The notes: generated from the sequence alone by a model not told the origin. 52,706 bases of DNA from an uncultured Bacteroidia bacterium (GCA_938028625.1 CALIZB010000089.1:1-52706), one strand, 5' to 3'. Counted from the first letter of the stretch, positions 8,699 through 17,320 are shown. Numbers and translations: made by a program.

Positions 8699-8820
8699 AT
8701 GGGTCTGCGTGAGGCATGCGAAGGGTATGCGTCAGCATAGTGCGAAGCACCGAAGCGTGAGCGTAGCCCGTAGCACGCCGACCTGAACCCTGAGCTTGCC
8801 GAAGGGTGAAGGACACGCCC
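8699..8820. repeat. G+C-rich palindromic intergenic element (REP/MITE-like)
   Basis: About 120 bp at roughly 63% G+C in a genome near 36%, placed between gldF and rluD. It holds a chain of small hairpin units such as GTGC-GAA-GCAC, ATGC-GTCA-GCAT and GCGTG...CACGC. It also contains CCTGAGCTTGCCGAAGG, a close variant of CCTGAGCTTGTCGAAGG, a short dispersed repeat seen in many bacterial genomes. The minus strand begins with GGGCGTGTCC. The frame that crosses it is not a credible gene. This fills the only long gap around here (8633-8842). A single copy is seen in the window, so its repeat status is inferred from base composition and the shared motif. Confidence 0.65.
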
Positions 8821-8842
8821 AAAAAACTTAAAACAATAAACT

Positions 8843-9862
8843 CTATACTGTATATTTTCGCCATTTTTCTATAAGCATCTGCATATCTTGAGGAAGCGGC
8901 TGTTCAAAATACATTTTTTGATTAGTAAAAGGATGTATAAATCCTAAGGTATGCGCATGTAAAGCCTGTCTTGAACATATTTGAAAACAGTTCTGAATAA
9001 ATTGTTTATATTTTTGAGTTTGCTGACCTACCAAGATGCTATCTCCCCCATAAGTTTCATCAGCAAATAAGGTATGTCCTATGTGTTTCATGTGTACACG
9101 TATTTGATGCGTTCTGCCTGTTTCTAACTGCAAAGCAAGCAAAGTAGCATTACCAAAACGTTCTAATACCTGATAATGTGTAACCGCATATCTGCCTTGT
9201 GTATTATCTTTGCTAACAGTATAAATTTTTCGGTCATTTGGGGAACGTATGATATTAGCTATAATCGTGCCTTTATTTTGTTTTACATCGCCCCAAACTA
9301 ATGCAATATACTTACGTTCTATGATATGGTCAAAAAACTGTTTGGCTAATTTGACCATAGCAAGTTCAGTTTTAGCAACTACCAATAAACCACTTGTATT
9401 TTTGTCTATTCTATGTACTAAACCTGGTCTATGTTCATTACCTTGTTTAATAGGAAGGGTATTAAAATACCACATTAAACCCTGCACTAACGTGCCATGA
9501 TAATTGCCTACCCCCGGGTGTACCACAAGCCCTGCGGGTTTGTTAAGAACAATGAGATGCTCGTCTTCATAAATGATGTCTAAGGGTACGTATTCGGGTT
9601 CGCATTCAGGGGGTGGGGGGGTGGGCAAAACAATAGTAATTACATCACGGGGTTTAATTTTGTAGCTTACTTTTACAGGTTTATCATTAACACGAATACA
9701 GTCTGCTTCTGCGGCATACTTGATACGGGTGCGCGAGGTTTTTTTTCCTAATTTTTGTGCCAAATACACATCTATGCGCATAGATACCTGTCCAGGATCT
9801 ACTATAAAACGGTGATGTTCGTATTCTTCGTTTTCTGTTTCTAAAAATTCATTTTCATGCAT
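8843..9862 (-). CDS. rluD: RluA/RluD-family pseudouridine synthase
   Basis: 339 residues from the ATG at 9862 (MHENEFLETE). The longer reading starts at a TTG inside a promoter element and translates through a terminator hairpin, so I reject it. An S4 RNA-binding domain covers about residues 20-85 (MRIDVYLAQKLGKKTSRTRIKYA). The catalytic domain begins near 95 (IIYEDEHLIVLNKPAGLVVHP), and the catalytic Asp lies in HRIDKNTSGLLVVAK. The later motif LETGRTHQIRVHMKHIGH is also intact. Domain order and length match RluD, which modifies helix 69 of 23S rRNA; RluC-type specificity is possible. It lies downstream of lpd on the same strand. Confidence 0.9.
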   Translation of the reverse strand: MHENEFLETENEEYEHHRFIVDPGQVSMRIDVYLAQKLGKKTSRTRIKYAAEADCIRVNDKPVKVSYKIKPRDVITIVLPTPPPPECEPEYVPLDIIYEDEHLIVLNKPAGLVVHPGVGNYHGTLVQGLMWYFNTLPIKQGNEHRPGLVHRIDKNTSGLLVVAKTELAMVKLAKQFFDHIIERKYIALVWGDVKQNKGTIIANIIRSPNDRKIYTVSKDNTQGRYAVTHYQVLERFGNATLLALQLETGRTHQIRVHMKHIGHTLFADETYGGDSILVGQQTQKYKQFIQNCFQICSRQALHAHTLGFIHPFTNQKMYFEQPLPQDMQMLIEKWRKYTV

Positions 9863-9872
9863 AAGACTGAAT

Positions 9873-9905
9873 AAAAAAACCTTACAGAAAGAATATTCTG
9901 TAAGG
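9873..9905 (-). terminator. Rho-independent terminator between lpd and rluD
   Basis: A perfect 10-bp stem (9880-9889 with 9896-9905) and 6-nt loop are followed on the minus strand by seven T. It sits between the lpd stop and the rluD ATG. Confidence 0.8.
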
Positions 9906-9910
9906 TTGTG

Positions 9911-9918
9911 CAAAAATA
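9911..9918 (-). promoter_or_regulatory. -7 promoter element (TATTTTTG), probable rluD promoter
   Basis: Perfect TAnnTTTG 11 nt after the lpd stop codon and upstream of the terminator hairpin. If used for rluD, the hairpin falls inside its 5' leader. Confidence 0.4.
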
Positions 9919-9929
9919 AGGTTAATTTT

Positions 9930-11330
9930 TTACATGTGGATTACTTCGCCATACGCATCAGCGGTAGCTTCCATAATAGCTTCGGAGAGCGTAGGGTGCG
10001 GATGCACGGATTTAATAATTTCGTGTCCTGTGGTTTCTAATTTACGGGCAACTACGGCTTCGGCAATCATATCTGTTACCCCATCACCAATAAGATGACA
10101 ACCTAACCATTCTCCGTATTTAGCATCAAAAATTACTTTTACTAACCCATCACTTTTACCTGATGCCTTAGCTTTACCTGATGCGGTGAAAGGAAATTTA
10201 CCTACTTTTATTTGATAACCGAGTTCTTTGGCTTTTTTCTCTGTTAGTCCTACGCTTGCTACTTGTGGTGTACAATATGTACAGCCTGGTATATTACTGT
10301 AATCTAATGGTTCTACGTGTAGTCCTTTTATTTTTTCTACACAGATGATACCTTCTGCACTCGCTACGTGAGCTAACCAAGGTCCTGTGCCATTAACATC
10401 ACCGATAGCATAAATACCTGGTACTTTGGTTTGATACCACTGGTCTACTTCAATCCAGCCTGCTTTATTGGTAGTAACGCCTACGTTTTCTAATCCTAAT
10501 CCGTCTGTATGAGGAGCAACGCCTACGGCAGAGAGCAGTACATCAGCTTCTACGGTTTCTATACCTGCGGGAGTTTTGATATGTGCTTTTACACCATTTG
10601 GGGTATGTTCTACTTTTTCTACAAGGCTTTCTGTTTTAATCTCCATGCCATTTTTACGATAGATACGTTCTAATGTACGGGAAATTTCTTCGTCTTCTAC
10701 GGGAAGAATATTTTTCTGAAGTTCTACAAGAACCACTTGTGTACCTATGCTTTGATAAAAATACGCAAACTCTACACCGATAGCACCTGCGCCTACAATA
10801 ATCATTTTTTTAGGTTGTGTAGGTAACATCATAGCTTCTGTGGAGGAGATGATTTTTTTGCCGTCAATAGGCATAGAAGGCAGAGAACGTGGCTTTGCCC
10901 CTGTGGCAATGATAATATGTTTGGCTGTATAGGTACTTACTTTTCCTGTATCATCTTTGACACTCAGGCTTTTGTCTTTATTAAAAGTAGCCGCACCTTT
11001 AATGACTGTTATTTTATTCTTTTTCATTAAGAACTCAATACCTTTACTCATGCCTTCGGCTACATCTCGGCTTCTTTTTATCATACCTGCAAAATGCACT
11101 TTGGCATCTACTATGTCTATTCCATAATCTTTGGCATGGGTAATGTACTGAAATACATCAGCACTTTTTAAGAGCGCTTTGGTAGGGATACAGCCAATGT
11201 TCAGACAAACTCCGCCGAGTTTATTTTTTTCAATCAGACCTACGGAGAAGCCTAATTGTGCGGCACGGATAGCGGCAACATAACCGCCTGGTCCTGCACC
11301 AATGACAATAATATCAAAGTTGTTACTCAT
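9930..11330 (-). CDS. lpdA: Dihydrolipoyl dehydrogenase (E3)
   Basis: 466 residues, standard length. This FAD enzyme reoxidises dihydrolipoamide in the pyruvate, 2-oxoglutarate and branched-chain dehydrogenase complexes and the glycine cleavage system. The FAD motif is VIGAGPGGYVAA at residues 9-20. The redox disulfide Cys42/Cys47 lies in GGVCLNIGCIPTK, and the NAD motif GAGAIGVEFAYFY is near 180. YAIGDVNG binds FAD, and His445-Glu450 (HPHPTLSE) is the catalytic pair. All residues needed for activity are present. No E1 or E2 gene is next to it, so it is probably a shared E3. A TATTTTTG element is 16 nt upstream of the ATG, and a strong terminator follows the gene. Confidence 0.95.
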   Translation of the reverse strand: MSNNFDIIVIGAGPGGYVAAIRAAQLGFSVGLIEKNKLGGVCLNIGCIPTKALLKSADVFQYITHAKDYGIDIVDAKVHFAGMIKRSRDVAEGMSKGIEFLMKKNKITVIKGAATFNKDKSLSVKDDTGKVSTYTAKHIIIATGAKPRSLPSMPIDGKKIISSTEAMMLPTQPKKMIIVGAGAIGVEFAYFYQSIGTQVVLVELQKNILPVEDEEISRTLERIYRKNGMEIKTESLVEKVEHTPNGVKAHIKTPAGIETVEADVLLSAVGVAPHTDGLGLENVGVTTNKAGWIEVDQWYQTKVPGIYAIGDVNGTGPWLAHVASAEGIICVEKIKGLHVEPLDYSNIPGCTYCTPQVASVGLTEKKAKELGYQIKVGKFPFTASGKAKASGKSDGLVKVIFDAKYGEWLGCHLIGDGVTDMIAEAVVARKLETTGHEIIKSVHPHPTLSEAIMEATADAYGEVIHM

Positions 11331-11346
11331 ATTTCGTTTAATTGAG

Positions 11347-11354
11347 CAAAAATA
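11347..11354 (-). promoter_or_regulatory. -7 promoter element (TATTTTTG) of lpd
   Basis: Perfect TAnnTTTG, 16 nt before the ATG. Apart from this and the element at 11515, the 201-nt divergent gap 11331-11531 shows nothing recognisable. Confidence 0.55.
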
Positions 11355-11514
11355 AGAATAATATTATCGCATACAAATTTTTAATACATTCAGAACTCAT
11401 AATTCTGCCTTCAAATATGGCATATTTCTTGACAAAATTAGATCCATACATAAGTTTTACATTAAATTATTTGTAATTAGCACAAAAAATTTTTACCTTT
11501 GAAATTGAAATTTC

Positions 11515-11522
11515 TATTTTTG
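11515..11522 (+). promoter_or_regulatory. -7 promoter element (TATTTTTG) of the redoxin-like gene
   Basis: Perfect TAnnTTTG, 9 nt before the ATG. Confidence 0.55.
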
Positions 11523-11531
11523 CAGTAAAAT

Positions 11532-12191
11532 ATGAAAAAAGCACTATTAGGATTGTTTATAGGATTTGTTTTTTTTAACCTCAGTAGCCTTTTTGCACAG
11601 GGGGGTATTATAGGTCTAAACCCTCCCCGTCTGGAAGCCAATAAATTTCCCTCGGGTTTAGAGATTGGGCAGAAAGCACCGCCTATTACCGCATTAGACA
11701 ATCACGCTGATCCAATATTTTTATTAAACCTGTTAAAGAAAGGACCAGCCGTAATTTTATTTTATGGAGGACGTTGGGACCCTGTTGCACGCAAACAAAT
11801 CCGGGATATACAGGATTCTATCAAGTATATTACAGAAAAAGGTGCTTTTTTGCTTGCGGTTACTGCGGATAGCTATGAAGAAATTGACCGTATGGTAGCA
11901 GAAACAGGGGCAACTTTCCCTATTATCCATGACAGAAGCCACCTTATCATGGACGCCTACAAGGTTTCTTACCGTGTGAGTGAAGATATGATTGCCAAAT
12001 TCAAAAAACTGAATATTACCCTCAAAAAAAATCCTGATGAAGAGTTTTATACTCTGCCTGTATCCTGTACGTATGTAATAGGCAGGGACAGAAAAGTAGC
12101 CGCGATATGGCTGAACAAAAATTATGAATTAACCGCTGGAGTACGTTATATTATTAACAAACTCAAGGAATTAGGCATGAAAAAAGAATAA
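11532..12191 (+). CDS. Secreted peroxiredoxin-like (AhpC/TSA fold) protein lacking catalytic cysteines
   Basis: 219 residues with a signal peptide (MKKALLGLFIGFVFFNLSSLFAQ). The mature protein follows the AhpC/TSA pattern: LEIGQKAPPITALDN, then PAVILFYGGRW near residue 73, a helix, LLAVTADSYEEIDRMVAETGATFPIIHD, and a late VSCTYVIGRDRKVAAIW strand. Where relatives carry W-C-P-x-C-x-R-Q, this protein reads W82-D83-P84-V85-A86-R87-K-Q, so both reactive-site cysteines are replaced. The only cysteine in the mature chain is in VSCTYV. Thiol peroxidase or disulfide chemistry is therefore unlikely, and a binding or structural role is more plausible. It ends 27 nt before an OmpA-PD40 gene and is probably cotranscribed with it. 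Confidence 0.75.
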   Translation: MKKALLGLFIGFVFFNLSSLFAQGGIIGLNPPRLEANKFPSGLEIGQKAPPITALDNHADPIFLLNLLKKGPAVILFYGGRWDPVARKQIRDIQDSIKYITEKGAFLLAVTADSYEEIDRMVAETGATFPIIHDRSHLIMDAYKVSYRVSEDMIAKFKKLNITLKKNPDEEFYTLPVSCTYVIGRDRKVAAIWLNKNYELTAGVRYIINKLKELGMKKE

Positions 12192-12218
12192 TTAAACCTT
12201 AATACACACTAAATTTCC

Positions 12219-13733
12219 ATGAAAAAAATGAATATGAAGCAATATATCATTATTATAGCAATGTTCTGCGTTTCCCTGTTACAAGCACAGACAGCAGGGC
12301 GTTCTAAGTACGGCAAAATTATCAATCTGGGTAAAAATGTTAATTCTTCGTATGAAGATTATCAGCCAACCATTACTGCTGATGAAAAAATGATTCTTTT
12401 TGCTTCCTACCGACCTGGTGGGTTGGGTGCAGAAGATTTCTGGATTACTGAAAAAATTGATAGTGTAAAATGGGGTATGGCTTATAACGTAGGCGCACCT
12501 GTAAACACACCTGGTACAGAAGGAAGTGGTTGTATTGCCGCAGACGGACAACGAATCTATTATGTAAAAAATCTTGACGATGGTAATAACTGCGATATTT
12601 TTGTTTCTACCTTAAAAGGTAAACAATGGTCTCCTCCAGAAAGACTGCCACCTACTGTCAACAGCCCTTACTGGGACTCACAACCAAGCATATCTGCTGA
12701 TGGAAATATGCTGTTTTTTGCAAGCAACAGACCCGGCGGAAAGGGATTAACAGATATATGGTGGTCTAAAAGAGGACCTGATGGTAAATGGCAACAAGCT
12801 AAGCCCATCACAAAAATCAATACTCCTGAATCAGAAGCTACTCCATATATTCATGCAGACAACAAAACTTTGTTTTTCAGTACTAATGGAAGACCTGGTC
12901 TTGGCGGATATGATGTATTCAGAAGCATTTATGATGCTGAAAAAGACGAATGGTCTACTCCCGTAAATATGGGCGACCCTATCTGTTCAGAATTAGATGA
13001 CAAATATTTTATTTTATCTCCTGACGGCAATAGAGGCTATTTTGCTTCCAACCGTGATGGCGGCTTCGGAGAACACGACCTGTATATGATAAATATGTTT
13101 GCAGGAAGCAAGCAGGTTATTGTTACTTTGACAGGTTTTGTAAAAGATGCCAAAACCCTTAAACCCGTAGGGGCAAAAGTTACTCTTATGAACCTTACCA
13201 AAGGTGAAAAAATCAATGAATTTGATGCCAACTCTGATAATGGTAAATATCTTGTGGTTATGCAGGGCGGCAATAACTATGGTCTTTTTGTAGAAGCAGA
13301 TGGTTATGCACCTTTCTCTGAAAGCTATTATATTGACCAATACGCAGGTTCAGGAACATATCCGAGAGATATTTTACTTAAATCTCTTGTGGGTGAAACT
13401 ACTACTCTGAACAACATTTTCTTTGAAACAGGAAAAGCAGTACTCTTGCCAAGTTCTAAAATTGAATTAGACAAAATGGTGGAAATCATGAAGAAAAACC
13501 CAAGTCTCAAAGTAGAAATTATAGGGCATACAGATAATCAGGGTACTCCCGAAGGTAATCAAAGACTGTCTGAAGACCGTGCAAAAGCTGTGGCAAAATA
13601 TCTTTCTGACAATGGTGTGAGCGCAGACCGACTGAAAACCAAAGGGTACGGAGATACAAAACCTGTGGCTGACAACACCACTGAAGATGGCAGGCGCAAA
13701 AACCGCCGTGTAGAAATGGCATTTACAAAGTAA
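12219..13733 (+). CDS. OmpA family protein with PD40 beta-propeller repeats
   Basis: 504 residues. After a signal peptide (ending LLQAQ), residues about 50-290 contain WD40-like PD40 repeats, seen as recurring blocks such as YQPTITADEKMILFASYRPGG, SQPSISADGNMLFFASNRPGG and YFILSPDGNRGYFASNRDGG. Residues about 300-380 form a carboxypeptidase-regulatory-like beta domain (GFVKDAKTLKPVGAKVTL). Residues about 390-504 are an OmpA peptidoglycan-binding domain (NIFFETGKAVLLPSS, IGHTDNQG, NQRLSEDRAKAVAKYL, RRKNRRVE). It should anchor an outer-membrane or periplasmic assembly to the cell wall. The PorE/SprF-associated OmpA proteins of T9SS have this layout, but no por gene is adjacent. Three close ATGs make the exact start uncertain. 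Confidence 0.85.
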   Translation: MKKMNMKQYIIIIAMFCVSLLQAQTAGRSKYGKIINLGKNVNSSYEDYQPTITADEKMILFASYRPGGLGAEDFWITEKIDSVKWGMAYNVGAPVNTPGTEGSGCIAADGQRIYYVKNLDDGNNCDIFVSTLKGKQWSPPERLPPTVNSPYWDSQPSISADGNMLFFASNRPGGKGLTDIWWSKRGPDGKWQQAKPITKINTPESEATPYIHADNKTLFFSTNGRPGLGGYDVFRSIYDAEKDEWSTPVNMGDPICSELDDKYFILSPDGNRGYFASNRDGGFGEHDLYMINMFAGSKQVIVTLTGFVKDAKTLKPVGAKVTLMNLTKGEKINEFDANSDNGKYLVVMQGGNNYGLFVEADGYAPFSESYYIDQYAGSGTYPRDILLKSLVGETTTLNNIFFETGKAVLLPSSKIELDKMVEIMKKNPSLKVEIIGHTDNQGTPEGNQRLSEDRAKAVAKYLSDNGVSADRLKTKGYGDTKPVADNTTEDGRRKNRRVEMAFTK

Positions 13734-13769
13734 AAATAAAAACCTATATTCCTATTCCATAACAAAGTA

Positions 13770-13799
13770 AAAGCAGTGCGTAAAAAACACTGCTTTTTT
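13770..13799. terminator. Bidirectional rho-independent terminator
   Basis: A 9-bp stem (13770-13778 with 13788-13796) is followed by a T run on the plus strand. It separates the OmpA-PD40 gene from the convergent methyltransferase gene. Confidence 0.8.
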
Positions 13800-14577
13800 A
13801 ATACCTTAAAATTTTGTTTTCCTTGCTTAAATCAGGGTTAAAAAAACAAATTCCGAACTGAAACAAATCTATGGTAAGGGATACTTTATTATTTTTACAA
13901 ATCTTTTTCCATGCCTCAAACATACCTGCTGACCAGTGAATATCATCAAAAATTAGAATACTGTTTTTATGCAGATAAGGCAAAAACAAATCAAAATATC
14001 GTATCGTAGCCTCAAAAGTATGGTTTCCGTCTATAAAAACAAAGTCAAGGGTGCTGTGATGACTTAAAATAATAGACAAAGCCTCCTCAAAACTGCTTTG
14101 TACTAAAATCAGATTTTGTTTTTGCAAAGTATCTAAATGAGATTTTGCCACACTGTGCCTTGCGGGAGAGCCTTCTATGCTGTAAAAATACGTTCCTGTA
14201 AAGTCATGAACTAAATAGCGGGTGCTTATACCCAGACAAGTGCCTAATTCTACCATTACTTTCGGTTTAAGATACCTGACCAACTGGTGCAGGATATGCC
14301 CGTACTTAGAACGAACCGAAGAAGTTCGGGCTACATATGAAACCTGTTCAGCACCCATCTTTTCACCTGTACCCAAATCCATTTTTGGCAAGTAGCTCTT
14401 ATCCCTATACAAAACCTGCAATATAGGCTGAATGTCTGTAGCATACAAACTGTCTTTTTTGGCAGGCTGAATAACGTTTTGCCAAAACTGATACAAAAAA
14501 GGAGAGTGTAGATTATAAGCATTGTCTGCTGTAATCTTATATTTTATCCAGTCCTTAAACCGAAAAAGTTTAGTCAT
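13798..14577 (-). CDS. Class I SAM-dependent methyltransferase
   Basis: 259 residues from the ATG at 14577; the codon before it is TTG. Motif I is VMVELGTCLGISTRYLV near residue 94. A later acidic strand reads LDFVFIDGNHTFEATIRYFDLFLPYLHKNSILIFDDIHW, the pattern of the Methyltransf_24 / O-methyltransferase-like group. The substrate is unknown. The preceding gene (CapA-like) overlaps this start by 8 bp through ATGACTAA, so the two are translationally coupled. The shared terminator begins right at the stop codon. The N-terminal 90 residues are not recognisable. Similar proteins are common in Bacteroidota genomes and are usually annotated only as methyltransferases. Confidence 0.8.
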   Translation of the reverse strand: MTKLFRFKDWIKYKITADNAYNLHSPFLYQFWQNVIQPAKKDSLYATDIQPILQVLYRDKSYLPKMDLGTGEKMGAEQVSYVARTSSVRSKYGHILHQLVRYLKPKVMVELGTCLGISTRYLVHDFTGTYFYSIEGSPARHSVAKSHLDTLQKQNLILVQSSFEEALSIILSHHSTLDFVFIDGNHTFEATIRYFDLFLPYLHKNSILIFDDIHWSAGMFEAWKKICKNNKVSLTIDLFQFGICFFNPDLSKENKILRY

Positions 14578-15712
14578 CAAGATGTTGTTCAGTGAAATCT
14601 AACTCTCGGTTATCTAGATGCTTGCGGGTATCGCTGAGAAACTGTTTGATATGGCGTTTGTCATACTCGGTCAAGCGTAAGCCTTTGCTGTTCTGTTCGT
14701 ATTTGGCACAAGGTAAAAGCTGAAAATTAGCTCCAGGAAGACGTTCATTTTCCTGCCATACCCATACAGGAATATACCTGAACTTCTGAAAAGAAATACT
14801 GCCATTTTCTTTATTTTTTAGCATTTCAAACGTAAATATAATTCCGCCTTCTGTATATCGCCAGCGGGGTGTTTCACCACGCATATTAGAGATAAAATTA
14901 CCCAGTGAATAAATTACATAACAGGTTTTCTTTTTACCCTGATACATTACTTCCTGTTTTTCTAAAGGCTGCAGCACATGTGGATGCGAACCAAGAATAA
15001 CATCTATCCCGTTTCTGAATGCAAAATTTGCAATTTTTTTCTGAAACGCATTCGGTAAAAGCTGATATTCATCTCCCCAGTGAATAGCCAGAAAAATAGC
15101 ATCTGGATTAGAGAGTTTTGCTTTTTCAATATCTTTGAGCATTTGTACAGTATCTATGAGGTTTGTTTTTACGGGAGGAGTCATAGGCATACCGTTTGTA
15201 CCATACGTACAGTTGAGAACCGCAATGGTAAAATTTCCTTTTTGCCAAATATAAGGATAGTTTTTATCCCTGTCTTCCTGATTGTAGAACGTGCCTGTAG
15301 CAGGTAAATTATTTCTTTCCAATGCTTTTTTAGTAAGAATAAGTCCTTCTGCACCTTTGTCTAAACAGTGATTATTAGCAGTTACGATAAGATTAAAATT
15401 AGCATCTTTAAGAAAATACGCAATAGTATCTGGACTGCGAAACTGCGGATAGCCTGAAAAAGGCGGTTTTCCGAGAGTGGTTTCTAAATTTCCTATAACC
15501 AAATCATATTTTTTGAATATCGGTTTTACGTGTCTGAATGACGGTTCAAAATTATATTTACCTGTATTACCTATCTGCGCAGACTGATACTGAAATTCAT
15601 GAAACATAATATCTCCCACAGAAGCTACTTTCAGGGTATCATACTGACAGAAGACATTATTTATTCCTAGAAAGAGGAAAGTTGTAAAAAAAACATTACG
15701 GTAAAATTTCAT
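14570..15712 (-). CDS. CapA family protein (PGA_cap metallophosphoesterase fold)
   Basis: 380 residues with a signal peptide (ending NNVFCQ). The domain starts KVASVGDIMFHEFQ and continues with DLVIGNLETTLG, ANNHCLDKGAEGL, FLAIHWGDEYQLLPNAFQKKIANFAFRNGIDVILGSHPHVLQPLE and VIYSLGNFISNM. These Asp/His/Asn motifs are the metal-binding set of the poly-gamma-glutamate capsule protein CapA and its relatives. No capB/capC ligase genes are present, so a role in poly-glutamate synthesis is not supported; an envelope-associated hydrolase is a cautious reading. A TAATTTTG element is 4 nt before the ATG. It is coupled to the downstream methyltransferase. Confidence 0.85.
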   Translation of the reverse strand: MKFYRNVFFTTFLFLGINNVFCQYDTLKVASVGDIMFHEFQYQSAQIGNTGKYNFEPSFRHVKPIFKKYDLVIGNLETTLGKPPFSGYPQFRSPDTIAYFLKDANFNLIVTANNHCLDKGAEGLILTKKALERNNLPATGTFYNQEDRDKNYPYIWQKGNFTIAVLNCTYGTNGMPMTPPVKTNLIDTVQMLKDIEKAKLSNPDAIFLAIHWGDEYQLLPNAFQKKIANFAFRNGIDVILGSHPHVLQPLEKQEVMYQGKKKTCYVIYSLGNFISNMRGETPRWRYTEGGIIFTFEMLKNKENGSISFQKFRYIPVWVWQENERLPGANFQLLPCAKYEQNSKGLRLTEYDKRHIKQFLSDTRKHLDNRELDFTEQHLDD

Positions 15713-15716
15713 AGTA

Positions 15717-15724
15717 CAAAATTA
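15717..15724 (-). promoter_or_regulatory. -7 promoter element (TAATTTTG) of the capA-like gene
   Basis: Perfect TAnnTTTG, 4 nt before the ATG. Confidence 0.6.
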
Positions 15725-15838
15725 GGATAAAATTCATTCTGACCTCTATAAACTTGCATATATCGGATTTTTTCAATAAATTTGCTGTATTAAGTTGGTT
15801 AGTTCGCAAGAATGTAACATAGCTTTTGGGATAACCTT

Positions 15839-15855
15839 GTGTACACATTGTACAC
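15839..15855. promoter_or_regulatory. Perfect inverted repeat GTGTACA-CAT-TGTACAC, operator-like
   Basis: Two 7-bp arms around a 3-nt spacer lie 67 nt upstream of the ATG at 15923 and just before a TTATTTTTTG stretch that could hold the promoter. The size and symmetry fit a dimeric repressor site. No regulator is identified. Confidence 0.4.
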
Positions 15856-15922
15856 GGGGTTTATTTTTTGCAACCAATTGCATACAAAAAACGTATTAGT
15901 ACATGGAATAAATTGTGTTATT

Positions 15923-17317
15923 ATGAAACGTAATCTGATATTTTGGGGAACTGTCATAAGTGCAGGAATGGTATTGGTGCTGATGAATATATATGTTTAT
16001 CAACCTGAGAAAAAGACTATCACCTTCTTTAAAGTAGAAGACCATAAGATTGTGCCTCCAAAAACAATAGTTCATAACAAACACCACACAGAAAAGCCTG
16101 AAAACCGAAAAAATGAAAAGAAAGACACAGAAAAAAAGTCTAAAACTGTTTCTCCCGATACTCCTCAAGAGCCAAACAATACCCGTGATGTTTTCATAAA
16201 AACAGAGATTATTCCAAAAACCAATAACAGCACAATTACTTCCAATAATACTTATAAGAATCCCGTCAAAGACACAAAAATTGAAAATACACCAATAAAA
16301 CAGGAAAAACAAAATGAAGAAGTCAGAGAACTTCCTTTTACCCAGCCTTTATACCACATCAAAGAAAACAATGTTGCTGTAAAAAATGAAGTTAAAAAAC
16401 CCGAAGTTGTGCATCATGAACAAAAATTCTTTGAATATCGCCATGCCTTAAAAACCTATTTTGAACAGAATACTCCCCACAGTGAATATCTATGGATAGT
16501 AGACGACAAGGATTACGTGCATACTACCTCTCAAAATTCAAAAATAAAGTTGCATAATACTATTTTTGTGGATAAGTATGGAAAAACTGTACAGGGAGAA
16601 GTTGTATTGGAATTTAAAGAACTGTTGAATGGTAAAAGCATGTTCAAAGCTAACGTTAATACTAATTTAGACAAAAACCAGAAACGCGCACACCAGATAT
16701 GGTATATCAGTGCCATACAAAAAAAGAAACCTGTTTTTATGGGCGCAAATACTGTAATCACTGTTCAGACCCAAAGTAAAGAACCACTGTCTTTTTATAT
16801 CGGAAAACGCAATTTTAATGGTGAAATAGAATGGAAGCCTGTATCTGAAAACCAGATTGAAAAAATTGAACTTAATACAGGCAAAAAGCAAAACAAAATG
16901 TATGAATATTACTGCAATCTTTCTGAGTTAGGCTGGGTAGCCGCTTTTTATGAAGAGAGCAAAAAATACAAACCTTTAACAGTCAATGTAAAAGCCCCGT
17001 CTGATGTATCTGCGAATGAAATCAGCGTGTATTATATTGGTGAGAAAACCAATTATCCTTTATACAATACCAATCAGTTCAGTCTTATAACAAATAACCG
17101 TTCCCGTTTAGCCCGAAAAATAAAAAAATACACACAAGGCAATCTTTTTGAAGGAAATATTCTGGAAAATAGTAAAGGAAAGATAATTGCCATAGCTTAC
17201 GATAAAGGCAACTACTATTTTGCCCAAACATCTATTTACGTTCATAAAGAACAAATAGAGTTGAACCTTTTACCTGTTAAACAAACCGAAATAAATGAAT
17301 ATATTTGCAACGACTAA
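15923..17317 (+). CDS. Single-pass membrane protein with a long polar linker, unknown function
   Basis: 464 residues from the ATG at 15923, chosen because it puts a membrane anchor at the N terminus (NLIFWGTVISAGMVLVLMNIYVY). The longer frame starts inside an inverted repeat. Residues about 30-160 are a low-complexity Lys/Glu/Asn/Thr/Pro linker, long enough to cross the periplasm. The folded part (about 170-464) contains FVDKYGKTVQGEVVLEFKELLNG, a segment I associate with uncharacterised Bacteroidota envelope proteins. It also has several beta-rich stretches (e.g. VITVQTQSKEPLSFYIGKRN, ELGWVAAFYEE). No enzyme motif is seen. It ends 3 nt before the ATG of the large T9SS cargo gene, so the two very likely form an operon and may act together at the surface. 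Confidence 0.65.
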   Translation: MKRNLIFWGTVISAGMVLVLMNIYVYQPEKKTITFFKVEDHKIVPPKTIVHNKHHTEKPENRKNEKKDTEKKSKTVSPDTPQEPNNTRDVFIKTEIIPKTNNSTITSNNTYKNPVKDTKIENTPIKQEKQNEEVRELPFTQPLYHIKENNVAVKNEVKKPEVVHHEQKFFEYRHALKTYFEQNTPHSEYLWIVDDKDYVHTTSQNSKIKLHNTIFVDKYGKTVQGEVVLEFKELLNGKSMFKANVNTNLDKNQKRAHQIWYISAIQKKKPVFMGANTVITVQTQSKEPLSFYIGKRNFNGEIEWKPVSENQIEKIELNTGKKQNKMYEYYCNLSELGWVAAFYEESKKYKPLTVNVKAPSDVSANEISVYYIGEKTNYPLYNTNQFSLITNNRSRLARKIKKYTQGNLFEGNILENSKGKIIAIAYDKGNYYFAQTSIYVHKEQIELNLLPVKQTEINEYICND

Positions 17318-17320
17318 AAT

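Noticed and set aside
8607-8864. 85-residue frame across the G+C-rich repeat
   Set aside because: Its composition comes from the repeat, it overlaps gldF and rluD ends, and it has no start signal or recognisable domain.
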